Of a DNA stretch of 64,000 nucleotides, positions 58,378-64,000 are shown in pieces (the first letter of the stretch is position 1; every line of letters begins with the position of its first letter). Made by a program: the position numbers and the translations under genes. Origin of the DNA: Oerskovia paurometabola (GTDB lineage: Bacteria > Actinomycetota > Actinomycetes > Actinomycetales > Cellulomonadaceae); NCBI RefSeq assembly GCF_016907365.1, contig NZ_JAFBBV010000001.1:2790001-2854000 (forward strand), given 5' to 3'. The notes beneath the pieces were generated by a model that had not been told where the DNA came from, did no database searches, and saw only the letters and a list, made by a program, of their open reading frames with translations.

Positions 58378-58388
58378 ACCGAACTTTA
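58366..58388 (-). promoter_or_regulatory. MntR-type operator overlapping the mntA start codon and -10
   Basis: A perfect 22-bp palindrome of arms AAAGTTCGG (58366-58374) and CCGAACTTT (58379-58387) around CATA. The mntA ATG (58377-58375) is formed by the centre CATA. The -10 TAAAGT (58388-58383) lies in the right arm, 5 nt before the ATG, with a weak -35 TCGACG about 18 bp further up. Binding would cover both promoter and start codon. Confidence 0.78.
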
Positions 58389-58498
58389 ACCACGTGCACG
58401 CTGTCCCGTCGAGCACGACCGGGGGCGCACACGAGATCTCGGCGTCGGACGCTCCCCGCAGCCGTCGAACGGCCCCGGACCTCCTGGACCGCGCAGGC

Positions 58499-59215
58499 TC
58501 AGGGCGCGGGCGTCTGCGCGGGCGCGCCGCGTTCGAGCCGGAGCAGCATCTCGACCGTCCCCGACGGGTCGAGGGTCACGAACGGCAGCTCGGGCACGTG
58601 CACGCCGAAGTCGGCGAACGTCACCGGGATGGCCCCGGTGACCTGGACCCCGTCGCCCGAGCGCCGTGCCTCGAGCGTCACGGACACGGGTTCGGTCACG
58701 TCCCGGATCGTCAGGGTGCCCCGCGCCTTGACCGTCAGGGGCTCGGCCCGGTTCTCGATCCCCGTGAGGTCGACCGGTTCGGTGAGGATGAACACCGCGT
58801 TGGGGAACACGTCGGTCTCGAGGAGGCGCCGGAACGCGTCGTCGCGCACCACGCTGTCGCTCGCGATCGACGCCGTGTCCACCGTGACGTCGGCCCGGAC
58901 GAGCTCGCCGTCGGTGACCACGAGCGAACCACCGACCGCCTCGGTACGGCCCACGACCGTCCCCTTCTCGCCGCTGAGGACCTCGTCGACCCGGTATCCC
59001 GCCTGCGAGCCCGGGCTCACGACCCACGTACCGTCCGGGTCGAACGGCCCGGGGTCGGGCGACTCGGAGGGCAGGGCGCTCTCTCCGGGGGTCTGGAGAC
59101 CGAGCGGAGGGGGCGGGTTGCCCGCCGAGATGCGGGCCACGACGTACGGCCCGGCGAGCACGATCACCAGCGCCGCGACGACCGCGACGAGGATCCACCG
59201 GGCACCTCTGCTCAT
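58499..59215 (-). CDS. Membrane-anchored YceI-family protein
   Basis: 238 residues from ATG 59215: an N-terminal transmembrane segment (WILVAVVAALVIVLAGPYVV), a Pro/Ser-rich linker, and a YceI lipid-binding beta-barrel (about 70-235) with GTWVVSPGSQAGYRV, the RRLLETDVFPNAVFILTE strand and ITRDVTEPVSV-type VTEPVSVTLEARRSGD. YceI proteins bind polyisoprenoid chains. A GTG at 59293 in the same frame would add 26 charged residues. The gene ends 121 bp before mntA. Confidence 0.85.
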   Translation of the reverse strand: MSRGARWILVAVVAALVIVLAGPYVVARISAGNPPPPLGLQTPGESALPSESPDPGPFDPDGTWVVSPGSQAGYRVDEVLSGEKGTVVGRTEAVGGSLVVTDGELVRADVTVDTASIASDSVVRDDAFRRLLETDVFPNAVFILTEPVDLTGIENRAEPLTVKARGTLTIRDVTEPVSVTLEARRSGDGVQVTGAIPVTFADFGVHVPELPFVTLDPSGTVEMLLRLERGAPAQTPAP

Positions 59216-59480
59216 GCCCCGTATTCTGCCGTGCCGCGGCCCGCCCTCCGGACCACCGGGGTCCGATTCACCGGGTCCGGCACGTTCGCTCACGGGTCCC
59301 TCACCGCTTCGCTCTCCGCGCGGGCCTCACGCCTGCCGCCCGCACGAACCGACGCACCTCGACCTTAGGGCGTCCGGCCCCGGACACGTCGGCGCCCTCG
59401 AACCCGACCGGTGCGCGTCGGGTCTCGTGGGGCGGGGTGCTGCGTGGGCGGCTCATCACCTCTCACACTTCCCGATCGAT
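59216..59480. other. Noncoding spacer between YceI and MFS genes
   Basis: Apart from the possible N-terminal extension of the YceI gene (to 59293) and the MFS terminator at its right end, I see no gene, repeat or site. The full gap of 323 bp runs to 59538. Confidence 0.5.
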
Positions 59481-59520
59481 CACCCGGGTGCCAGCGGGCA
59501 CGCCCGGAGGCACCCGGGTG
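59481..59520 (-). terminator. Terminator of the DHA2 MFS gene
   Basis: A perfect 12-bp stem (CACCCGGGTGCC, 59481-59492, with 59509-59520) around a 16-nt loop, 18 bp past the stop of the minus-strand MFS gene. Each arm is itself partly palindromic. There is no U-tract. Confidence 0.72.
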
Positions 59521-59538
59521 AATGTCCGGCGCGACCTC

Positions 59539-61113
59539 TCACGCCCGTGCGGAGCGCAGCGCCACGAGGGCGATCGTTGCCGCCACGAGCATGAGCCCGA
59601 AGCCGATCCACGACGTGGTCCCCACGCCGCTGCCGAAGGCCTCGTGAGCCGAGGCCAGCAGGGCCTGGGCCTGATCCGTGGGCAGGGTCTCGGCGACCTG
59701 CGTCGCGCCGCCGAGCGTCTCGGCGGCCGCGGTCGCGTCCGCGGCGGGCACCCCGTCGGGTACGACGACGTTGCGGTGGTAGGACGCCGTGAGGATGCTC
59801 CCGAGGACGGCCGTGCCCAGCACGGCGCCGACCTCGTACGCGGTCTCGGAGATCGCCGAGGCCGCACCGGCCTTGTCCGCCGGGACGGCCGAGACGATCA
59901 GGTCGTTCGAGACGGTCTCGGCAGCGCCGATCCCGATCGCGAGGACCACGAACGCGACGACGAGCACCATGAGCGTGCTCGCGCCCGCGCTCAGCGCGAC
60001 GATCGCGTAGCCCGCCGCGGCGAACAGCAGCGCGACCGCGACCACGTACGACGGACGCACCCGGCGCACGACCCGCACGACGAGCAGGCCCGCGACGATC
60101 ATCGCGGCCAGCCCCGGCAGCAGCGCGTAGCCGGCCTTCATGGGGCTCAGCCCGAGCACGAGCTGGACGTCCTGCGACACGAAGAACAGGAAGCCCACGA
60201 GCGAGAACACCGACAGGAGGTTGATCACGACCGCACCGGAGAACTCCCCCCGGCGGAACAGGCGGACGTCGATCATGGGGTCGGGGCGCCCCAGCTGGCG
60301 CCGCACGAACGCCCACCCGGCGGCGACCCCGAGGACGAGCGCACCTACGGCGAGCGCGCTGGGCCCGGACTTGGCGAGGGTCTTGATGCCGAGCACGATC
60401 GGCGCCATGGTCGCCATCGAGAGCGCGATCGACAGGACGTCGACCCGGCCCGGGTTCGCGTCCTTCGACTCGGGCACGAAGATCGGCGCGAGGACCAGCA
60501 GGAGCAGCAGCACGGGGACCGCGAGCAGGAAGACCGAGCCCCACCACGAGTGCTCGAGCAGGAACCCGCCCGCGATCGGGCCGATCGCGTTGCCGGCCGC
60601 GAAGCCCGCGGCCCAGATCGCGATCGCGAGCCGGCGCTCCTCGCGGTCGGTGAAGATGTTGCGCAGCAGCGAGAGGGTCGGCGGCATGATCATGGCGCCG
60701 AAGAAGCCGAGCCCCGCACGCGACGCGACGAGGGCCTCGGCGCTGGGCGCGTAGGCCGCGACGACCGAGATCGCGGCGAAGCCGACGGCGCCGATCAGCA
60801 GCAGCCGGCGTCGCCCGATGCGGTCCGCGAACGATCCCATCGAGACGAGCAGGCCCGCGAGCACGAGCGGGTAGATGTCGATCATCCACAGCAGCTGGGT
60901 CCCCGTGGGGCGCAGCGCCTCGGAGATCTGCGGCAGCGCGAAGGTCAGGACCGTGTTGTCGATCGAGACGAGCAGCACGGGGAGCATGAGCACGGCGAGC
61001 GCGATCCACCGGCGGTTGCGGGTCAGGGGCGAGCCGGAGCTCGCGGGGTGCGTCGAAGCGCCCTGGGGGCCGTTCGGGTCCCGGGGCGTCCGGTTGTCCT
61101 GGACGAGAGTCAC
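59539..61113 (-). CDS. MFS drug exporter, DHA2 (14-TMS) type, TetR-controlled
   Basis: 524 residues with about 14 hydrophobic segments. Seen: LLVSIDNTVLTFALPQIS (motif D1), GSFADRIGRRRLLLIGAVGF (motif A), NAIGPIAGGFLLEHSWWGSVF (motif C region). GTG 61113 has AGGA about 8 nt upstream. It is divergent from a TetR gene across a 104-bp spacer with two tandem palindromic operators, the classic arrangement for a drug-inducible efflux pump. QacA/LfrA-like exporters are the nearest types; the substrate is unknown. Confidence 0.9.
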   Translation of the reverse strand: MTLVQDNRTPRDPNGPQGASTHPASSGSPLTRNRRWIALAVLMLPVLLVSIDNTVLTFALPQISEALRPTGTQLLWMIDIYPLVLAGLLVSMGSFADRIGRRRLLLIGAVGFAAISVVAAYAPSAEALVASRAGLGFFGAMIMPPTLSLLRNIFTDREERRLAIAIWAAGFAAGNAIGPIAGGFLLEHSWWGSVFLLAVPVLLLLLVLAPIFVPESKDANPGRVDVLSIALSMATMAPIVLGIKTLAKSGPSALAVGALVLGVAAGWAFVRRQLGRPDPMIDVRLFRRGEFSGAVVINLLSVFSLVGFLFFVSQDVQLVLGLSPMKAGYALLPGLAAMIVAGLLVVRVVRRVRPSYVVAVALLFAAAGYAIVALSAGASTLMVLVVAFVVLAIGIGAAETVSNDLIVSAVPADKAGAASAISETAYEVGAVLGTAVLGSILTASYHRNVVVPDGVPAADATAAAETLGGATQVAETLPTDQAQALLASAHEAFGSGVGTTSWIGFGLMLVAATIALVALRSARA

Positions 61114-61172
61114 GGGAGCAGTCCTTTCACGTACGAGGACGGCTGGGGCGGCGCTGTGGCGCCGGACTGCCA

Positions 61173-61211
61173 ACCGTCCAGACGGTACAGTAACCGACCG
61201 GACGGTACACT
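61173..61211. promoter_or_regulatory. Two tandem TetR operators and tetR promoter
   Basis: ACCGTCCAGACGGT (61173-61186) is a perfect palindrome. ACCGACCGGACGGT (61193-61206) matches at 12 of 14. Their centres are exactly 20 bp apart, two helical turns, and the flanks AACCG and GGTACA repeat as well. TACACT (61206-61211) is a -10 six nt before the tetR ATG, so tetR is probably leaderless. A minus-strand TACTGT in the spacer may serve the MFS gene. Confidence 0.75.
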
Positions 61212-61217
61212 TTCAAG

Positions 61218-61787
61218 ATGCCGCCGCCCCCTGCCGCTCGCGCCAAGGTCCTCGAGGCATTCGCCACCCTGCTCGTCACGCAAGGAGAACGCGCGGCCAC
61301 GCTCGACGCCGTCGCCGCCGAGGCAGGAGTCTCCAAGGGCGGCCTGCTCTACCACTTCGGCTCCAAGGTCGCGCTGGCCGAGGGGCTCATGGGGCTCCTG
61401 CGCGAGCTGACCGCCGCGGACGTCGAGACCATGCGCTCGTGGCCGGCCGGCCCGGTCGACTACTTCATCCGGACGTCGGCCGACTCGGACAGCGGCTTCG
61501 AGCTCGTCTACGTCGCCGTCTCGCGGCTCGCCCAGGGCAGCTACCCGCAGGCCCGCGCCGCGCTCGACGACGCCCACGACGCGTGGACCGGCGCGGTGCT
61601 CGACGTCGTCGGCGACCCCGTCGTCACCCGGGCGATCATGCTCATCGGTGACGGGCTCTACGCCCAGGCCAGCGAGCACTTCGCGAGCGGCGCCTCTCCC
61701 TCGGCCGCGGCCCAGGACCGGGCCGGCTCGATCGACGAGCTCCTCGCGCTCATCGACGAGATGATCGCGCTCCGCACCCAGGGCTGA
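61218..61787 (+). CDS. TetR-family transcriptional repressor of the adjacent MFS exporter
   Basis: 189 residues: N-terminal HTH (RAKVLEAFATLLVTQGERAATLD, then AVAAEAGVSKGGLLYHFGSK, about 5-60), and a C-terminal ligand-binding, all-helical domain. ATG 61218; no Shine-Dalgarno but a -10 six nt upstream. The two operators in the shared spacer fit autoregulation plus control of the exporter. Confidence 0.92.
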   Translation: MPPPPAARAKVLEAFATLLVTQGERAATLDAVAAEAGVSKGGLLYHFGSKVALAEGLMGLLRELTAADVETMRSWPAGPVDYFIRTSADSDSGFELVYVAVSRLAQGSYPQARAALDDAHDAWTGAVLDVVGDPVVTRAIMLIGDGLYAQASEHFASGASPSAAAQDRAGSIDELLALIDEMIALRTQG

Positions 61788-62122
61788 GCCCGCCGAGCCG
61801 GGCCCCCGAACCTCCGCGGCGCCGTCGGGCAGCGACCCGCCCCGAACGTGCGGGAGGCGCCGGCCGCCCCCAGTGGCAACCGGCGCCCCTTACCTCCCGC
61901 ACACCTCATGCGGTCCCCCCGCACTGCGAGCAGTGCGGGGAAATCCCGTACCTCGCCCCGGTCCCACGGTCCGTAGCGTGGGGGCGTCCGGGACGACGAC
62001 GGTCAGGGAGTGCCCACGGGACACTCACCGACCAGTGTCCCCCCTCGGCCCCGCCTCCGCCAGGCCGGCCCCCTCGGATGTTGCGCAGTGCACACGCGCG
62101 GTCGCGTGCCGCGCGCTCCTCC
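61788..62122. other. 335-bp spacer with two hairpins, no gene
   Basis: The spacer lies between the convergent tetR and SGNH genes. It holds a stem GGCGCCGG/CCGGCGCC (61856-61863/61880-61887), extended by a GCGGGAGG/CCTCCCGC pair, and a stem CCCCGCACTG/CAGTGCGGGG (61917-61926/61931-61940, 4-nt loop). These probably terminate tetR. I see no open frame with coding character from 61945 to 62122. Confidence 0.6.
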
Positions 62123-62755
62123 TCAACGCAGCCGCACCACGCTCGTCCAGGCGTCCGCCAGCAGGTCGTGACCTGCCGGGGTGGGGTGCACGCCGTCGTA
62201 CGCCCAGGCCTGGGGCCCCAGCCCGCTCGTCGCGACGGCCTGCGCGAACGGCCCGTCGGTCGCCACGAGCGCCAGCCCGTACTCGGTCGCGAGCCGCCGC
62301 ACGACCTGGATCTTGGGGTCCAGGTCCTCGCGCCAGCCCCACTGCTCCGCGCGGACCGGCACCAGGAAGGGCTCGACCAGCACGATCGCGGCGCGGGGCG
62401 CCCCGGCGCGGGTCCGGTCGAGCAGGTCGCGGTAGCCGGACTCGAACGCCTCGGTGCTCGTCGCATCCCCTGCGTCGTAGCGGCGCCAGGTGTCGTTGAT
62501 CCCGATCTTGATCGAGACGAGGTCGGGCTCGAGCGCGAGGACGTCGGCGTCCCAGCGCGCCTGCAGGTCCACGACCCGGTGACCGCTCACGCCACGGTTG
62601 AGCACCTCGATCCCGCGGCGCCCGCACACGCCGGCGACCCGGGCCGCATAGCCGTGCCCGAGCCCGAACTCCCCCTCGGCGACCCGCCCGGCGTCGGTGA
62701 TCGAGTCGCCGATCAGGACGGCTCGCGACCCCGGGGCCAGCACCGCGCGGCTCAC
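62123..62755 (-). CDS. SGNH/GDSL-family hydrolase
   Basis: 210 residues. Seen: block I AVLIGDSITDAG (nucleophile Ser), block II LNRGVSGH (Gly), block III IKIGINDTWRR (Asn) and block V DGVHPTPAGH (Asp/His). All four catalytic blocks are intact. No signal peptide is seen, so it is probably cytoplasmic. Members of this type deacetylate oligosaccharides or act as esterases. GTG 62755 overlaps the regulator stop (GTGA), so it is coupled to it and probably belongs to the same sugar-type regulon as the solute-binding protein. Confidence 0.9.
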   Translation of the reverse strand: MSRAVLAPGSRAVLIGDSITDAGRVAEGEFGLGHGYAARVAGVCGRRGIEVLNRGVSGHRVVDLQARWDADVLALEPDLVSIKIGINDTWRRYDAGDATSTEAFESGYRDLLDRTRAGAPRAAIVLVEPFLVPVRAEQWGWREDLDPKIQVVRRLATEYGLALVATDGPFAQAVATSGLGPQAWAYDGVHPTPAGHDLLADAWTSVVRLR

Positions 62756-63579
62756 GCCGTGCCCGCCTCGGCCGCGGCGGCCGGACGCTCGCCGGACGGC
62801 TCCAGCGGCGCCCTCACCCCGGCGGACGCCGCACGCTCGGCCTCGACCGTGGCCGCCACCTGGCGCAGCGCGTCCTGGAGCGGCGCGTAGTGCGCGATGA
62901 CCGCCTCCCGGTAGGCGTCGGCGTCCCCCGCCTCGGCCGCACGGAGCATGGCCCCGTGCGCCTTCGCGGTGAGGTCGATCTGCTCGGGCGCGGGCAGCCC
63001 CAGCTTGGGCGAGACCACCTGGTGCACATCCCAGAACGCGGTGCCGAGCTGTGCCACGAGGAAGTTGTCGAGGTGCGCGAGCAGGTGCGAGTGGAACTCG
63101 CGGTCCTCCTCGAAGAAGTCCTCGCCCTTCTGCGCCTTGCGCTCCATCGCGGCGACGAGGCTCTCGAGGTCGGGGTTCGAGGTGCCGGCCATCTCGGTGA
63201 CGATCTGCTCGGCCATCGACAGGTCGAGCGCCTGGCGCACCTCGACCACCTCGCGCAGCGCCGAGAAGTCGTCCCCCGGGATCAGCACCCCGCGGAACAC
63301 CAGCCCTTCGACCAGCGGCTTGAGCGAGAGCTGGCCCACGTAGGTGCCGTAGCCGTGCCGCACCTCGACGATGTCGAGGGCCGCGAGCGTCCTGATCGCC
63401 TCGCGGACGTTCGACCGGCTGACACCCAGGAGCGAGCACAGCTCGGCCTCGGTCGGCAGGAGATCGCCGGGCCGCAGATGGGCCCGCAGGATGTAGTCCT
63501 TGATCTGTTCGGTAGTCGTCGGGGGACGCACCCCCTGACCTCCGAAGCCCAGATGTGACACGGGCTCGGTAGCTGTCAT
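62752..63579 (-). CDS. GntR/FadR-family transcriptional regulator
   Basis: 275 residues: N-terminal winged helix (about 20-85, [40 protein letters not shown]) and a C-terminal FCD ligand-binding domain (about 105-245) with conserved metal-type residues ([28 protein letters not shown]). ATG 63579 has a strong GAGGAGGT about 8 nt upstream. It is divergent from the solute-binding gene across an 82-bp spacer with a candidate operator. The effector is probably a carboxylic acid or sugar acid. It regulates itself and, presumably, the transporter. Confidence 0.9.
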   Translation of the reverse strand: MTATEPVSHLGFGGQGVRPPTTTEQIKDYILRAHLRPGDLLPTEAELCSLLGVSRSNVREAIRTLAALDIVEVRHGYGTYVGQLSLKPLVEGLVFRGVLIPGDDFSALREVVEVRQALDLSMAEQIVTEMAGTSNPDLESLVAAMERKAQKGEDFFEEDREFHSHLLAHLDNFLVAQLGTAFWDVHQVVSPKLGLPAPEQIDLTAKAHGAMLRAAEAGDADAYREAVIAHYAPLQDALRQVAATVEAERAASAGVRAPLEPSGERPAAAAEAGTA

Positions 63580-63626
63580 GCGCCTTGACCTCCTCAGAAA
63601 TTGCCTCTACGGTTCAACCCTACCAG

Positions 63627-63642
63627 CGTCAGACATCAGACG
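63627..63642. promoter_or_regulatory. Candidate operator of the GntR/FadR regulator
   Basis: CGTCAGACATCAGACG is a 12-of-16 palindrome (CGTC.GA..TC.GACG) in the divergent spacer, 20-35 bp before the solute-binding start. It contains the direct repeat TCAGA. Confidence 0.42.
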
Positions 63643-63661
63643 TCCTATATCTGGAGAGTTC

Positions 63662-64000
63662 ATGGCTACCTCGATGGCGACTAGCACGAACGCGACCGAC
63701 ACCTCTCGCCGGAGCTTCCTCAAGCTCGCCGGCGTGATCGGCGCAGGAGCGGTGATCGCAGGCACGATCGCCGCCTGCGGCGGACCCGCGTCCACCTCGG
63801 CCGACCCGCAGACCACCCCCGCCACCGGCGGCGGGGCCAAGCCCAACCTCGACGGCACGATCGAGGCGGGCATCTCCTACGCCCTGTCGACCGGCTTCGA
63901 CCCCATGACGACGTCCGGCGCCGTGACCATGGCCGCCAACTGGCACGTCCTCGAGGGCCTCGTCGAGCTCGACCCGGCAGCCCGCACGCCCTACGCCGCG
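63662..64000 (+). CDS. ABC transporter family-5 solute-binding lipoprotein, 3'-truncated by window edge
   Basis: 113 residues are present and the gene runs off the window. A Tat signal with [10 protein letters not shown] (twin Arg) and a hydrophobic stretch ends in the lipobox IAAC, so it is a Tat-exported lipoprotein. The mature start ([20 protein letters not shown], then [13 protein letters not shown]) matches SBP_bac_5 peptide/oligosaccharide-binding proteins. ATG 63662 has GGAGAG 3-4 nt upstream. A permease and ATPase pair is expected beyond the edge. Control by the divergent GntR/FadR regulator is likely. Peptide versus beta-glucoside or other oligosaccharide uptake cannot be told apart. 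Confidence 0.88.
   Translation, partial: MATSMATSTNATDTSRRSFLKLAGVIGAGAVIAGTIAACGGPASTSADPQTTPATGGGAKPNLDGTIEAGISYALSTGFDPMTTSGAVTMAANWHVLEGLVELDPAARTPYAA

Overview
The window is high-GC DNA with frequent GTG/TTG starts, dense 1-4 bp stop/start overlaps and an actinobacterial housekeeping order (hrcA-dnaJ-rsmE-HIT-phoH-ybeY-CNNM-era ... recO-uppS ... glyS-dusB, with leuA nearby; lepA-hemW; holA-comEC-comEA; leuS). It looks like a chromosome segment of a Micrococcales actinobacterium, most likely near Cellulomonadaceae/Promicromonosporaceae. That placement is inferred from gene order and composition; no 16S gene is present.

Layout. 1-1.3 kb: 3' end of a GH13 alpha-glucosidase, converging on dusB. 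1.4-4.1 kb: dusB and glyS (minus strand). 4.4-8.4 kb: a zinc operon znuA-znuC-znuB-zur plus a DedA-like gene (plus strand), with a Fur-type palindrome directly before the first start codon. 8.4-12.5 kb: VOC protein, uppS, recO and leuA (minus). leuA is preceded by a 16-codon leader peptide with four consecutive Leu codons and an overlapping hairpin, a classical attenuator. 12.55-12.76 kb: 3.7 copies of an identical 56-bp repeat. 12.8-19.8 kb: a membrane protein with a C-terminal LRV-type module, two tandem membrane-anchored beta-propeller paralogues, and a membrane alpha/beta hydrolase. 19.9-27.7 kb: the era/CNNM/ybeY/phoH and rsmE/dnaJ/hrcA clusters, with a CIRCE element upstream of hrcA. 27.9-35.9 kb: MFS exporter, DUF3097, two proline-rich small membrane proteins, an acyltransferase-SGNH fusion and hemW. 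36-47.9 kb: lepA, a PemK/MazF-like protein, rpsT, GNAT, holA, comEC, comEA, degV and a HerA-like ATPase.

47.93-49.01 kb: a 1,085-bp unit made of a DUF559/Vsr-like nuclease gene with its own promoter, bounded by two closely related 55-bp palindromes. It is the most unusual structure in the window and a candidate for an undescribed non-autonomous or nuclease-linked element. Simple duplicated terminators are the competing explanation.

49-64 kb: leuS, a VKOR protein, a small PLDc_N protein, an MFS exporter with an orphan 22-bp palindromic operator, a DtxR/MntR-type repressor with a manganese/zinc-type ABC transporter (operator overlapping the start codon), a YceI protein, a divergent MFS/TetR pair with two tandem operators, an SGNH hydrolase, a GntR/FadR regulator and the 5' end of a Tat-exported family-5 solute-binding lipoprotein.

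Functional themes: metal homeostasis appears twice, each time as an ABC transporter with its own metalloregulator. Translation and ribosome assembly (era, ybeY, rsmE, lepA, rpsT, glyS, leuS, dusB) and heat-shock control dominate the core. At least four regulated genes appear to be leaderless, with a -10 hexamer 5-6 nt before the start codon, so repressor binding would block both promoter and start site. No rRNA, tRNA, CRISPR array, prophage or transposase gene was found.
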